Shown piece after piece: positions 1-8,455 of a stretch of DNA of 64,000 nucleotides. Each line of letters opens with the position of its first letter. Position 1 is the first letter of the stretch. Position numbers and translations under genes: made by a program. Origin of the DNA: Phytomonas francai (Eukaryota > Euglenozoa > Kinetoplastea > Trypanosomatida > Trypanosomatidae); the NCBI GenBank assembly GCA_001766655.1, contig MJCC01000003.1:1192480-1256479 (forward strand). Reading direction: 5' to 3'. The notes below the pieces were generated by a model, which saw only the letters and a program-made list of their open reading frames with translations, was not told the origin of the DNA and ran no database searches.

Positions 1-2195
1 GGGAAACTATGGGCATGGGCTCTTTTTCTTCTGGGGATGGTCATCCTTATCTGCGCCAACAGTGGAGGACAGGTACTGCTGTAGAAACGCATAGCTTGCG
101 TCTCCCTCTGCGAGAGTTTTGCTACCCCACAAAAGCCTTTCCACACCGCAGCACCACGGCTTTACTGAGGGATATCAGGGATTCTACGAAACCCAAGAAT
201 GTCACGTATTGTGATGTATTGCTTGATCTTACCCTAGATCAGGGGGCTGTGGAGCCCCCTACGCGTTTGGGTAAAAATATCTCACAGGAGGATGTCGATG
301 AGGGAGCAGTCGACAAGGCATCGTCCTGTGGCTTTCGTTATCAACCACCGCCACGTGAGCGCCAACGCATGCAGCTTCGACAATCTATTCTCTTTCGTCA
401 CTCTCTCGCGATATTTTCGACCTCATCATCCCCGAGGTTGCCCTTAGGTTCCTTGCCTCCTGCATCCTCCTATGTAAAGATGACGCCTTCACGCGAAGGA
501 GAGACTGACAGTTGTGACGTATCTCCAGAGGGGGGAGCCCCGCAATTAGGCCCGAGCCTGAATGCCTCACCGGCGCTGTCCTTTCCTTCCTCCCCATCCG
601 CTACCGCGTGGCTGCCTCCGTCGTGGATGGGCCGTGCGCGGAAAGAGCTGCGCCCGTTAGGGGTCGCCCACGATACCAAGTGGAGGCATATTGGCGGTAT
701 CTACACCATGGAGAGCTTGCCCTGCGGTCGATTACTAACAGCGGGGTCGCGTGGGGAGGTGATGATATGGCAGTTCAAGACCGATTCGATCTCTTTTTCC
801 TCATCCTTTCTCTCTCCCTTTTCTCAAAGTCGTGTCGACGCGACGTTAAACCAGGTTACGCGCGTTGAGCCTTTGGATCGCTCTGTGCTGGATAACTATC
901 GGACATCGTGCAGGGTGAGCATGGGAGGCTGCGATAAATCGATGGGCCCTCTGCTGATTGCGCTTGGAGGGACGAGTGGATTTGTGCATTTGCTGGATGC
1001 CAGCCATGGTGTTAGCTTGCAACGGTGGGATGCAGGAGAAAGCAGGCAAAGCAGCACAGCTTCTTTGGAAGGATGTGGGGTAAAAACTCCTGCTCCGGAT
1101 GCGGTAATGGCGATGGCGATGCTCGAAGAGCACATTTTGCTCGCCGCAACCGCGTCTGGAAGCCTTACGGCATTTGACGTTCGCGGTCCCCCCTCTCAAA
1201 GCGTCGTCTGGCGTACGACCCTCGACCCTTTTGATGGGCCCTGCAGTGCGTTGTGCCCTTTGTATAATGCGAATAGGGCCTTTTGCTTCGTGGCGGCCAC
1301 GTACGGTGGGGTTTCGCGGTTATACGACCTGCGCTTTTCCGGACTCTGCGTTTGCCGCGATGATGTGGCAACTGGTCTACTTGAAGCTAGCGGCGTTTCC
1401 GAAGCGACACACTACCGAGCTGGTGAAATGAATGCATCTAATCGATCGCCAAACACCAGAGGCACTTGGAATGGCGACTACCTAGGCACTCGGTGGAATG
1501 TGAAGGCCCGCTTGAGTATCCTCTGCGCGGCTGTGGATCATACTGGTATTGCTTTTGCGATGACCTCAAAGGGAGGTCATCTGACGTCGAGCCGTACTTC
1601 ACCACCATCCTCCAGTCCTGAGATACTCTTCGGTATGAGTAGTGGCGGTGTATGCACTCTGAACCTCACAAGCGGTAAGGTGTATCCACTACTGCAGCCC
1701 TCCAATAACGTCCCTACGAGAACTATGCTAATTCAACCTGCCTATGGCAGCATTTTTACCGCCAGCGAGGACGGCTATTTACGCTACTGGTCAACCCGCC
1801 AGCCAGCCACCTCACACACGCTTTGCTGCCCGCCCTCGAGTATATCTTCGGAGTATGAGGCGGTTCGCGTAAAGCAATTTCACCTGCGTGACTTTGGAGA
1901 GGACTTTCTTCCAGCCTACAAGCATGTTCAGAAAGAGCAGCCCGTGCTGGCTGGTTGGCGCTACTTTATACGCGAGCGCGCTCGCTTTTCTTCGGATATT
2001 GGGGGGGGGAATGGAAAGGGTAAGGGTGTAGCTACTGCCGAGCCTCACCCCCATCATCGCGATGCCATTCTTTCCATGGCAGCAATTCAGGGCGTGGAGG
2101 GTGCTTCTGCAAGAAGTGGGGATCGGCATCAACAATTTTTAGCCTCTGGCGCAAGAGACGGATCCCTAACGGTTTGGGCGAATAGAAGCCCATAA
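1..2195 (+). CDS. VPS15/PIK3R4-like C-terminal WD40 region, 5' truncated by window
   Basis: The reading frame is open to the left edge, so the ATG at 9 is probably internal and the N-terminal part lies outside the window. The 728 visible residues hold degenerate WD repeats: around residue 240 (LLTAGSRGEVMIWQF), 315-335 (GTSGFVHLLDASHG), 385-400, 430-445, 585-605 (IFTASEDGYLRYWSTRQP) and the very C-terminus (FLASGARDGSLTVW). The order RPLGVAH before the first blade, the ASEDGYLRYW blade followed by a long loop, and the final HHRDAI...ARDGSLTVW end match the layout of the WD domain of VPS15 (PIK3R4), the regulatory subunit of the class III PI3-kinase VPS34 in autophagy and endosomal sorting. 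The kinase-like and HEAT parts would lie upstream. Family assignment is by recalled pattern; another WD protein is possible. Confidence 0.62.
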   Translation, partial: ETMGMGSFSSGDGHPYLRQQWRTGTAVETHSLRLPLREFCYPTKAFPHRSTTALLRDIRDSTKPKNVTYCDVLLDLTLDQGAVEPPTRLGKNISQEDVDEGAVDKASSCGFRYQPPPRERQRMQLRQSILFRHSLAIFSTSSSPRLPLGSLPPASSYVKMTPSREGETDSCDVSPEGGAPQLGPSLNASPALSFPSSPSATAWLPPSWMGRARKELRPLGVAHDTKWRHIGGIYTMESLPCGRLLTAGSRGEVMIWQFKTDSISFSSSFLSPFSQSRVDATLNQVTRVEPLDRSVLDNYRTSCRVSMGGCDKSMGPLLIALGGTSGFVHLLDASHGVSLQRWDAGESRQSSTASLEGCGVKTPAPDAVMAMAMLEEHILLAATASGSLTAFDVRGPPSQSVVWRTTLDPFDGPCSALCPLYNANRAFCFVAATYGGVSRLYDLRFSGLCVCRDDVATGLLEASGVSEATHYRAGEMNASNRSPNTRGTWNGDYLGTRWNVKARLSILCAAVDHTGIAFAMTSKGGHLTSSRTSPPSSSPEILFGMSSGGVCTLNLTSGKVYPLLQPSNNVPTRTMLIQPAYGSIFTASEDGYLRYWSTRQPATSHTLCCPPSSISSEYEAVRVKQFHLRDFGEDFLPAYKHVQKEQPVLAGWRYFIRERARFSSDIGGGNGKGKGVATAEPHPHHRDAILSMAAIQGVEGASARSGDRHQQFLASGARDGSLTVWANRSP

Positions 2196-3445
2196 AGTGA
2201 ACTTCTACCTGTGCATTCTCTTTTTAATTATGATTTATGAATCTGGACTTCCTTTGGGGGAGGTATGTGTGCATACATATTCATATATCTGTATCCATAT
2301 ATTATTCATTTATTATTATCTTTTTTTGTTGACAAAAATAGCATCCATAAATTGAAATTTACTGATACTTTCCTTTGTTTCATAATAAATCTTTTCCTCT
2401 TTCATCGATTTCCTTCTTTTTGTGATATTTTTGCTTATCAGTACAATTTTGTTAAGTTCAAAGACTCAGAATTTAGTTTAACCATAGAATAGCCAGCACT
2501 TTTGAACGCTAGCACTAAGTTTCTACAGAGGAAAAGAATCTTAAGGAGACATGTTCGTCATTATTGGAAGAGGGAAATCTTTATCTGTAGGTAAAGAGAA
2601 CGGTAAAAGCGAAAATGAGCTATTAGCCCTAATATCAGGAAAAATAAGGGGTTTTGAATACTGTCTGACTCTTACGAGGAGAAAGGTTTTTAAGCTAGAT
2701 TTCTCAACAGCTGTCACTAAATTATGAAGAGACACTAAACCTACAAAAATAAGTGCCCAATCGACAAGACTAGGTTAAGGTAAATGAAGAATAAAAATAA
2801 ACCTATAGCTTATGAATTCTCTACTTGAGATCAGCCGAACTTTGTCGGTAGGGTTTAGCAAAGACTGGAGCCGATACGACTTCTTCAAGTTCTCAACCTT
2901 TCATTGTAGCGCCCTTATTTTTCTAACCTATTGATGTAAAACTATGAAAGAGAGCTTGTTTCTTCTATTCGTTACCTTTTCTTTTACGTCCTAAATTCCA
3001 TTTCACTCTGGCCCTTTTCTAAAATGATAATTATGGGGGTTATGCATATATGACATCTCCCCTATAAGTAATAAAATATGCTCCATATTGTTTTTAATTT
3101 TACGCCTATGATGCTAATAAATAATTATAGAAAAAAGCTATATTCATAAAAATTTTCGTATTCACGAAATAGAGCCTTTTACACTTTTTATTATTTTATT
3201 CAATAATAGGTTAAATATGGGAAAATATTACTCCAGTAAAGGTATTCTAATACTTGCAAATCTTATTCAATGAGTAGACATTTATTATATATTGAGCAAG
3301 AGAGTGTGGATTTTGCTTTTCAGTTTGTTTTAACTAAACCATTTTTTTCTCTAACATATTTTTGAGTGAGAATTCGTTGGATTGGCATCACGAAGAAAGT
3401 ATCAAGAACGAAGTGTAGTAGGCTCCATTTAGTTCGAATTTTTAC
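2196..3445. other. AT-rich intergenic spacer, no gene seen
   Basis: About 1.25 kb of AT-rich sequence between two + strand genes. Only short ORFs with AT-driven composition are present. A T-rich tract near 3,342-3,360 followed by AG is a plausible spliced-leader acceptor for the next gene; the first ATG after it is the chosen start at 3,446. Confidence 0.6.
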
Positions 3446-5608
3446 ATGCCACCGGCGAATTCGGACCCCATCAAGGTAGAGAATGAAAGTTTACTATTCG
3501 CCTTGAACACCTTTGCAACCTCATGCATAGCAGAGGAGGTTAGTAATTACTTTCTGGATGCCATCTCAAATCATTATTTTGAGAGAACTAGGATTCAGGG
3601 AAGCACTGAGGATCATTTAGAAGTGTTTACGTATGGGGAATTAGATAGCAGCGGAGAAGGTAAGCGCTGTATAATTTTTCAGAACCCCAAGACAATGAGT
3701 TTGTTTCCTTTGAGAAGAAGACCACGACGAACAATCGTGGATATTCTGCACGAGGATCTACTCTCATATAAAAATAGTGGATTCGATTCAAGAGGCAAAC
3801 GTGCTCGCAGCGAGAGGGGGGAAAAAGATATCGTCGCAATTGGTGACACGCTAAGCCAAGGGAGCTGCGGTTATCTCTATTCAGCAGTTTATGACGGTCC
3901 TGCACGTACGAGGATCCTTTCCTGCACCTCTTGTAGTGTTCTCCATGGATACTACTTGATATGGGCCGAGACGCAGCTTCACATCACGATCCATCGTCAG
4001 CCGACGATAATCGCCAACCACGGCACACACTCTTTTTCCGATGTCGGGGACCCTTCAACCGCCCAGCACATCCTACCGCTGTTACTTTCTCAGATCCGTT
4101 CTCAGGGCATGGCGTGGAGCGGGAAAGGGATGTCCCCGCCTCGTCGCCCCTTCGCTGTGACGCCGCATTGCAACAGCTCGAACCCCCCCTGCCCGCGCCA
4201 TTCGGAGTCCTTCGCGGGGTCCGCGAGCGCCTCCAGCGTGCTCACATCGCAGAGTGTGCACTTTTCCCCCGACAGCGCGCTCCGCGCGGGCCGCCGCGAC
4301 GCCTTCGCGCTGCAGTCGATGCTTCACCCCCGCCACAGCACGGTTCTGGAGGGCTACCCCCGGCACATGATCCACTTCGGCCTCACGGGCTACGCGCTGT
4401 GGCATGCAACGGAGGGTTGCTTTGCGCAGGGGGGGGGAGGACCGGGCCCGGGCTCCCTTGACGCCACACCATCCTCGTCATCGTCATCCTCCTCCTTCTT
4501 CTCCTCGAACGCTGTGACAAGGCGGAGGGCGAGGGCGGTGCGAAAGGGCTCGATTCTGTTCACCGGCGGGGAGGGCGACGCGGATCTGGTCCCACGGAGG
4601 GACTCCGATGCGATTTTGGTGTTGGGTCTCGGGGGGAATGTTTTAGGGCGGTGCTTAGACGCCCTTCTTCCCTCAGCGGTCAGGCTGCATGTGGTGGAGG
4701 TGGAGCCGGTGGTGTTGAAGGCCTGCGTGGCGTATGGCCAGCTCCCACCTCTCGAGCCTGTTGCGCCGCCGGCCCTTCGTCATGGTGTTGGAGGGAAGCT
4801 TATCCCTACAAACCTAAACCCTGAAATAACTCCATCAGGGATAAAACCTGTTGAATTTTTTGCTAGTGAACCCCACCAACGAGGCTCGCGGTATCGAATC
4901 TACCTCGAGGACACCTTCCACTTTCTTGAAGAAAAAAAGTCCCAGAACGGTGATTCATCTGCTGTAGACTATTATAACATGATCTTTCTCGATTGCTATG
5001 ATCCCAATTCTGAGACTATGATGCACTCCCGGGAGCTTTTAGAGCTTTGTCATCAGCGGCTTCGCCCTGGAGGGGTCTTGGTGGTCAATGCCCACTTTTT
5101 GCCAAAACGTGAGATGCTGCAAAAGCAGTTCTTGGGCTGCGGCTTTGCTTCGGTTCAGGCGCTCCGTGTTGCCGGTTTAGATCAATCGATCATTTTATGT
5201 TTGCGCGCCCCGGATCCTTTCCAAAATCGAGATAAAGCGCCAGTTTCTATTTCGCAGTATGCGGCATTCCTTACCCAGCGTGGATTTCGATTTACGTTAC
5301 GCAATGCTCGGGCTATTGCAGAGTATATTAATGACCGTCGAATGCTTTACCAGTGCGAAGAGCACCATCGTGAGGAAGTTGTAGAGACTGGTCCTCATCA
5401 ATGGACAAGCTCTACCCCATTTACTCTAAATTATGCGTGGCTTAAATCTTGTCGCCTGTTGGCGAGATCTCGATCAAAGAAAGGTTTTGTTAACACTATC
5501 ACGAGGGGTAACCCCGAAAACTATTCTTTCGGCGATGATAGCTCAGTAGATCTGAAGAAAGTGTGTGTAGAGACAGAATCTTGTCGTATTTGGGAACATT
5601 TCGCGTAA
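3446..5608 (+). CDS. Spermidine-synthase-fold methyltransferase-like protein (720 aa)
   Basis: The C-terminal half has a spermidine synthase superfamily domain, about residues 385-600. A glycine-rich nucleotide loop (VLGLGGNVLGRCLD, near 390) is followed by an acidic VVEVEP strand end, then FLDCYDPNSE near 510, which fits the DxxDP pattern of the family, and RPGGVLVVNAHF near 540. The same fold occurs in the C-terminal domain of METTL13-type eEF1A methyltransferases, so both aminopropyl- and methyl-transfer are possible. The protein is far longer than a normal spermidine synthase (about 300 aa); the N-terminal 350 residues are unassigned and include a poly-Ser tract near 350. Base composition is strikingly uneven: the ends are AT-leaning while about 4,100-4,800 is very GC-rich. 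The start is the first ATG after a T-rich tract. Function is inferred from the fold only. Confidence 0.72.
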   Translation: MPPANSDPIKVENESLLFALNTFATSCIAEEVSNYFLDAISNHYFERTRIQGSTEDHLEVFTYGELDSSGEGKRCIIFQNPKTMSLFPLRRRPRRTIVDILHEDLLSYKNSGFDSRGKRARSERGEKDIVAIGDTLSQGSCGYLYSAVYDGPARTRILSCTSCSVLHGYYLIWAETQLHITIHRQPTIIANHGTHSFSDVGDPSTAQHILPLLLSQIRSQGMAWSGKGMSPPRRPFAVTPHCNSSNPPCPRHSESFAGSASASSVLTSQSVHFSPDSALRAGRRDAFALQSMLHPRHSTVLEGYPRHMIHFGLTGYALWHATEGCFAQGGGGPGPGSLDATPSSSSSSSSFFSSNAVTRRRARAVRKGSILFTGGEGDADLVPRRDSDAILVLGLGGNVLGRCLDALLPSAVRLHVVEVEPVVLKACVAYGQLPPLEPVAPPALRHGVGGKLIPTNLNPEITPSGIKPVEFFASEPHQRGSRYRIYLEDTFHFLEEKKSQNGDSSAVDYYNMIFLDCYDPNSETMMHSRELLELCHQRLRPGGVLVVNAHFLPKREMLQKQFLGCGFASVQALRVAGLDQSIILCLRAPDPFQNRDKAPVSISQYAAFLTQRGFRFTLRNARAIAEYINDRRMLYQCEEHHREEVVETGPHQWTSSTPFTLNYAWLKSCRLLARSRSKKGFVNTITRGNPENYSFGDDSSVDLKKVCVETESCRIWEHFA

Positions 5609-5682
5609 CCTATCCATCGCTCTCTCAATGAATTTTCTTGGGCTTTATTATTCTCCAAAATTGACAAATCATCATGCATAGA

Positions 5683-5685
<3 letters not shown>

Positions 5686-5718
<33 letters not shown>
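5686..5718. repeat. (AT)n microsatellite
   Basis: Uninterrupted AT dinucleotide run in the spacer downstream of the spermidine-synthase-like gene. Confidence 0.95.
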
Positions 5719-5722
<4 letters not shown>

Positions 5723-6130
5723 TTACTCGTGTTTAGAATATTTTGTATATCCAAAGGCTTTCTTTATGAATGATAAGAAACCTTTTTACAATGCAATCCC
5801 CCCCTCCCCCTCCTCCCCGTTTGTCACTATTAGTGTTGTTGATGCATAAGAAACGAAACAAGTTGCGCTCGTAGTATTTTTGCTTTTAAGGCGAAGATGT
5901 TCCAACGAAATCTTATTTTTCCCCCTTTTCATTATTCATTAGCTTTCCCATTTACTGTCTATTATCGAAAGCAAGCCTCTCGCCTCGCATAGGCACACAC
6001 ATACATACAAAAAGTAAATTAGTAAACAAGGAAGCTACAAAGGGAGACACAGTGGGTAAAAGTATCAAGGCAAATATAGTTCTTCGCAGCATCTGTGACT
6101 TTGGGTAGTTATTTAATATTCCGTATTAGT

Positions 6131-6157
6131 CTCCTTTTTTCTTTCGAAACTTATCAG
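6131..6157 (+). promoter_or_regulatory. Polypyrimidine tract and putative spliced-leader acceptor
   Basis: A pyrimidine tract (CTCCTTTTTTCTTTC) is followed by the first AG at 6,156-6,157, directly touching the ATG at 6,158. If used, the native 5' UTR would be zero bases beyond the spliced leader. No transcript data are available. Confidence 0.45.
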
Positions 6158-7837
6158 ATGGATGTGTATCGACAAGCAGTGGAGATCATTGGGATTGTAC
6201 GCAATGGCAACGGAACCGCAAAGGCGCTTTGCTTACGAAAGGAAGTTCAAAAAAAAAAGCAGACGTATGCTGTTGTCTGCGAAACGTTACGGCATTACGA
6301 GCTTCTCGAGGACGTTTTGGCGGTCTCAGAATTCTTTAAGTATTACCCAAGCACAAACCGTGAGCTCGCGTTGTGTATGGCGTATGATACCGTTTTGGGC
6401 AAAGGCGTGAATACTAAGAGCGATACCACCGCCAGAGCGATCCAAAGCGCTGCTTCCTACCTGCGTGAAGCCTATTGGCAAGTTCACAAGCACCATCATA
6501 TTCCCCCTCGCGCTGGTACCATTCTGGATGACGAGGGCGAGGGCACAGAAGCGAACGGAGGCAAAGGAAGGAAAGCATTTGATGGGGAAAGGGCTAGTAA
6601 AGGGGGAGCTAATGACCCTACTGCCGTGTCGAAAGTAGTAGCGCGTATGCCACGATACGCTCGTATTAACACGTTAAAGATCAAAGTTGAAACTCTCATC
6701 ACGCGACTTCAGAATTCGATAGACTCCGCACTGGGGGCTGAGAAGCGCCCGCGCGATGAGGAAACGGAGGAGGCTGCTGCGGGGGTTTCCCGTGAGGCCC
6801 GGCGACGGCGGGGCGGGGCGCCTCGTCGTCTTATCCTTCCCGCCTTCACAGAGGATCCCGTCGTGCCCTCATTGCTCGTCTTCCCGCCCGGAACCGACCT
6901 CCACGCGCACCCCGCCGTCCGAAGCGGGCAGCTCGTCCTTCAGGATCGCGCCTCCTGCCTTCCCGCGTGCGTTTTGCTCGATGCCGTGACGGTGGAGAAG
7001 GCCTTTGGAAAGCCTGTTGCGGGCACTGTGGAGGGGGATACCGAAGATGGAAAGGCAAAGGCGCACGATACACCTCTGGAGTATGTTATTGATGCCTGCG
7101 CCGCACCGGGAAATAAAACTTCGCAGCTGGCGGCGCTCGGGGCGCCAGATATCAAAATCATGGCGGTTGAGTGTGATGAACGTCGAGCGGAGGTGCTTCA
7201 GCGGCGCATGCAGACCCTTGGCGCGGCGGACTACGTTAACGTCGTGAATATGGATTTTTTCCATCTCTCCTCCGACGATCGCGATGCGGCGGAAGGGATT
7301 TTGCTCGATCCGAGCTGCAGCGCGAGCGGCGTTACGACGCGTGTCGACGTCGCCCTCATGCACTACCGTCGACAACATCCCAAAAAAGAGGAAACAAAAG
7401 AGAGCAAATCGAAGCTGGAGGACAGTGATGTTAATAATACCCCCACTGATGGGCCCTATGCGAACGCAGGTACCATTAACCCGGAGGAGCAGAGTAACAC
7501 CTTTTCCTCCGATGCAGAGCGCGTCAGGAAGCTCGCTTCGCTTCAGCGTAAGCTTCTCGTGCACTCTTTGCTTTCCTTTAGTAATTGTCGTACCGTGGTA
7601 TACTCCACTTGTTCTGTGCACGAGGAGGAAAACGAAGGAGTAGTGCGGCAGGTCCTTTCAGACTCCCGCGTTCAGGAACGCGGCTGGCAGCTGAGTAATA
7701 TTATGCCCAGGACCTGGAAAACTCGCGGAATCATTAGACCGGATGACAGTTTTCCAATAAACTATACTATTCGCTGTGATCCTGCTGTAGATGCCACGAA
7801 CGGCTTCTTTGTTGCCCGGTTCGATCGGCAATTATAA
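6158..7837 (+). CDS. NSUN5: NSUN5/Rcm1-like rRNA m5C methyltransferase (559 aa)
   Basis: A NOL1/NOP2/Sun-family RNA cytosine-5 methyltransferase. The SAM-binding motif DACAAPGNKTSQL is near residue 311, the motif IV cysteine lies in LLDPSCSASG near 381, and the catalytic motif VI cysteine in VYSTCSVHEEENE near 480. The DPSCSxSG form, rather than DPPCSGSG, is typical of NSUN5/Rcm1, which methylates a large-subunit rRNA cytosine in the nucleolus. Two hydrophilic insertions are present, one around residues 125-170 and one between motifs IV and VI. The start at 6,158 is the first ATG after the splice-like AG; the open frame extends upstream only through a GTG. The centre (about 6,740-7,000) is much richer in GC than the ends. 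Confidence 0.88.
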   Translation: MDVYRQAVEIIGIVRNGNGTAKALCLRKEVQKKKQTYAVVCETLRHYELLEDVLAVSEFFKYYPSTNRELALCMAYDTVLGKGVNTKSDTTARAIQSAASYLREAYWQVHKHHHIPPRAGTILDDEGEGTEANGGKGRKAFDGERASKGGANDPTAVSKVVARMPRYARINTLKIKVETLITRLQNSIDSALGAEKRPRDEETEEAAAGVSREARRRRGGAPRRLILPAFTEDPVVPSLLVFPPGTDLHAHPAVRSGQLVLQDRASCLPACVLLDAVTVEKAFGKPVAGTVEGDTEDGKAKAHDTPLEYVIDACAAPGNKTSQLAALGAPDIKIMAVECDERRAEVLQRRMQTLGAADYVNVVNMDFFHLSSDDRDAAEGILLDPSCSASGVTTRVDVALMHYRRQHPKKEETKESKSKLEDSDVNNTPTDGPYANAGTINPEEQSNTFSSDAERVRKLASLQRKLLVHSLLSFSNCRTVVYSTCSVHEEENEGVVRQVLSDSRVQERGWQLSNIMPRTWKTRGIIRPDDSFPINYTIRCDPAVDATNGFFVARFDRQL

Positions 7838-8182
7838 AGGGAGATTGTGATGGCAATCGATTTTGAGTTCCGAAATGCACTGCTTTGTCCTGCGAATAAC
7901 TATTTAAAAATTTTATAATTCCATTTTTCTTTATTTCTCATAACACAACTAAAGTGTCTGACTTTTCGGACTTAACATTTCACTATGGCAGGCTACCTCT
8001 TTCCCTTTTAAGAGCCCTTATAGTTGCTCAATTTTATGCTTGCAATTAACCTGTATAAATATATATATGGATATTTATGTTACTTATGGTACTCTCTTTC
8101 CTTCGCTCTCCTTTTATTCTTCCCATATTCTTTTGATTGCATCTTTGATGCGTTGTCTTTCTAAATAAATAGATTCATCTTT

Positions 8183-8231
<49 letters not shown>

Positions 8232-8455
8232 ATATTTGCTTTTTACACGCCTTCATCTATTTGCTCACTTTATAATCGAGCGATCTGGGGAAAGGCAATT
8301 TTTTATTTAGCGTGATTGTATTTTCCCACAGTTTGATAGTGTCGTGCTCTAGACGTACTTTACACACTGTATAACCAGAACTCATCACAATCAGGAGCAT
8401 CCCATTTCTATTATATCGGTAACAACAAGTCATCTGGGAGAACAAGGAAAGGAAA
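7838..8455. other. AT-rich intergenic spacer
   Basis: No gene seen. Contains the (AT)n run at 8,185-8,228 and a pyrimidine-rich stretch near 8,240-8,280 ending in AG, a plausible trans-splice acceptor for RPN2. Confidence 0.55.
8185..8228. repeat. (AT)n microsatellite
   Basis: Long uninterrupted AT run upstream of RPN2. Confidence 0.95.

Larger units (their letters stand above)
5609..6157. other. Intergenic spacer with (AT)n and C-rich tract
   Basis: Holds the (AT)n run at 5,686-5,718 and a C-rich stretch near 5,800-5,820. No gene seen. Confidence 0.6.

Noticed and set aside
6869..7621. 250-codon - strand ORF
   Set aside because: Antisense shadow of the NSUN5-like gene.
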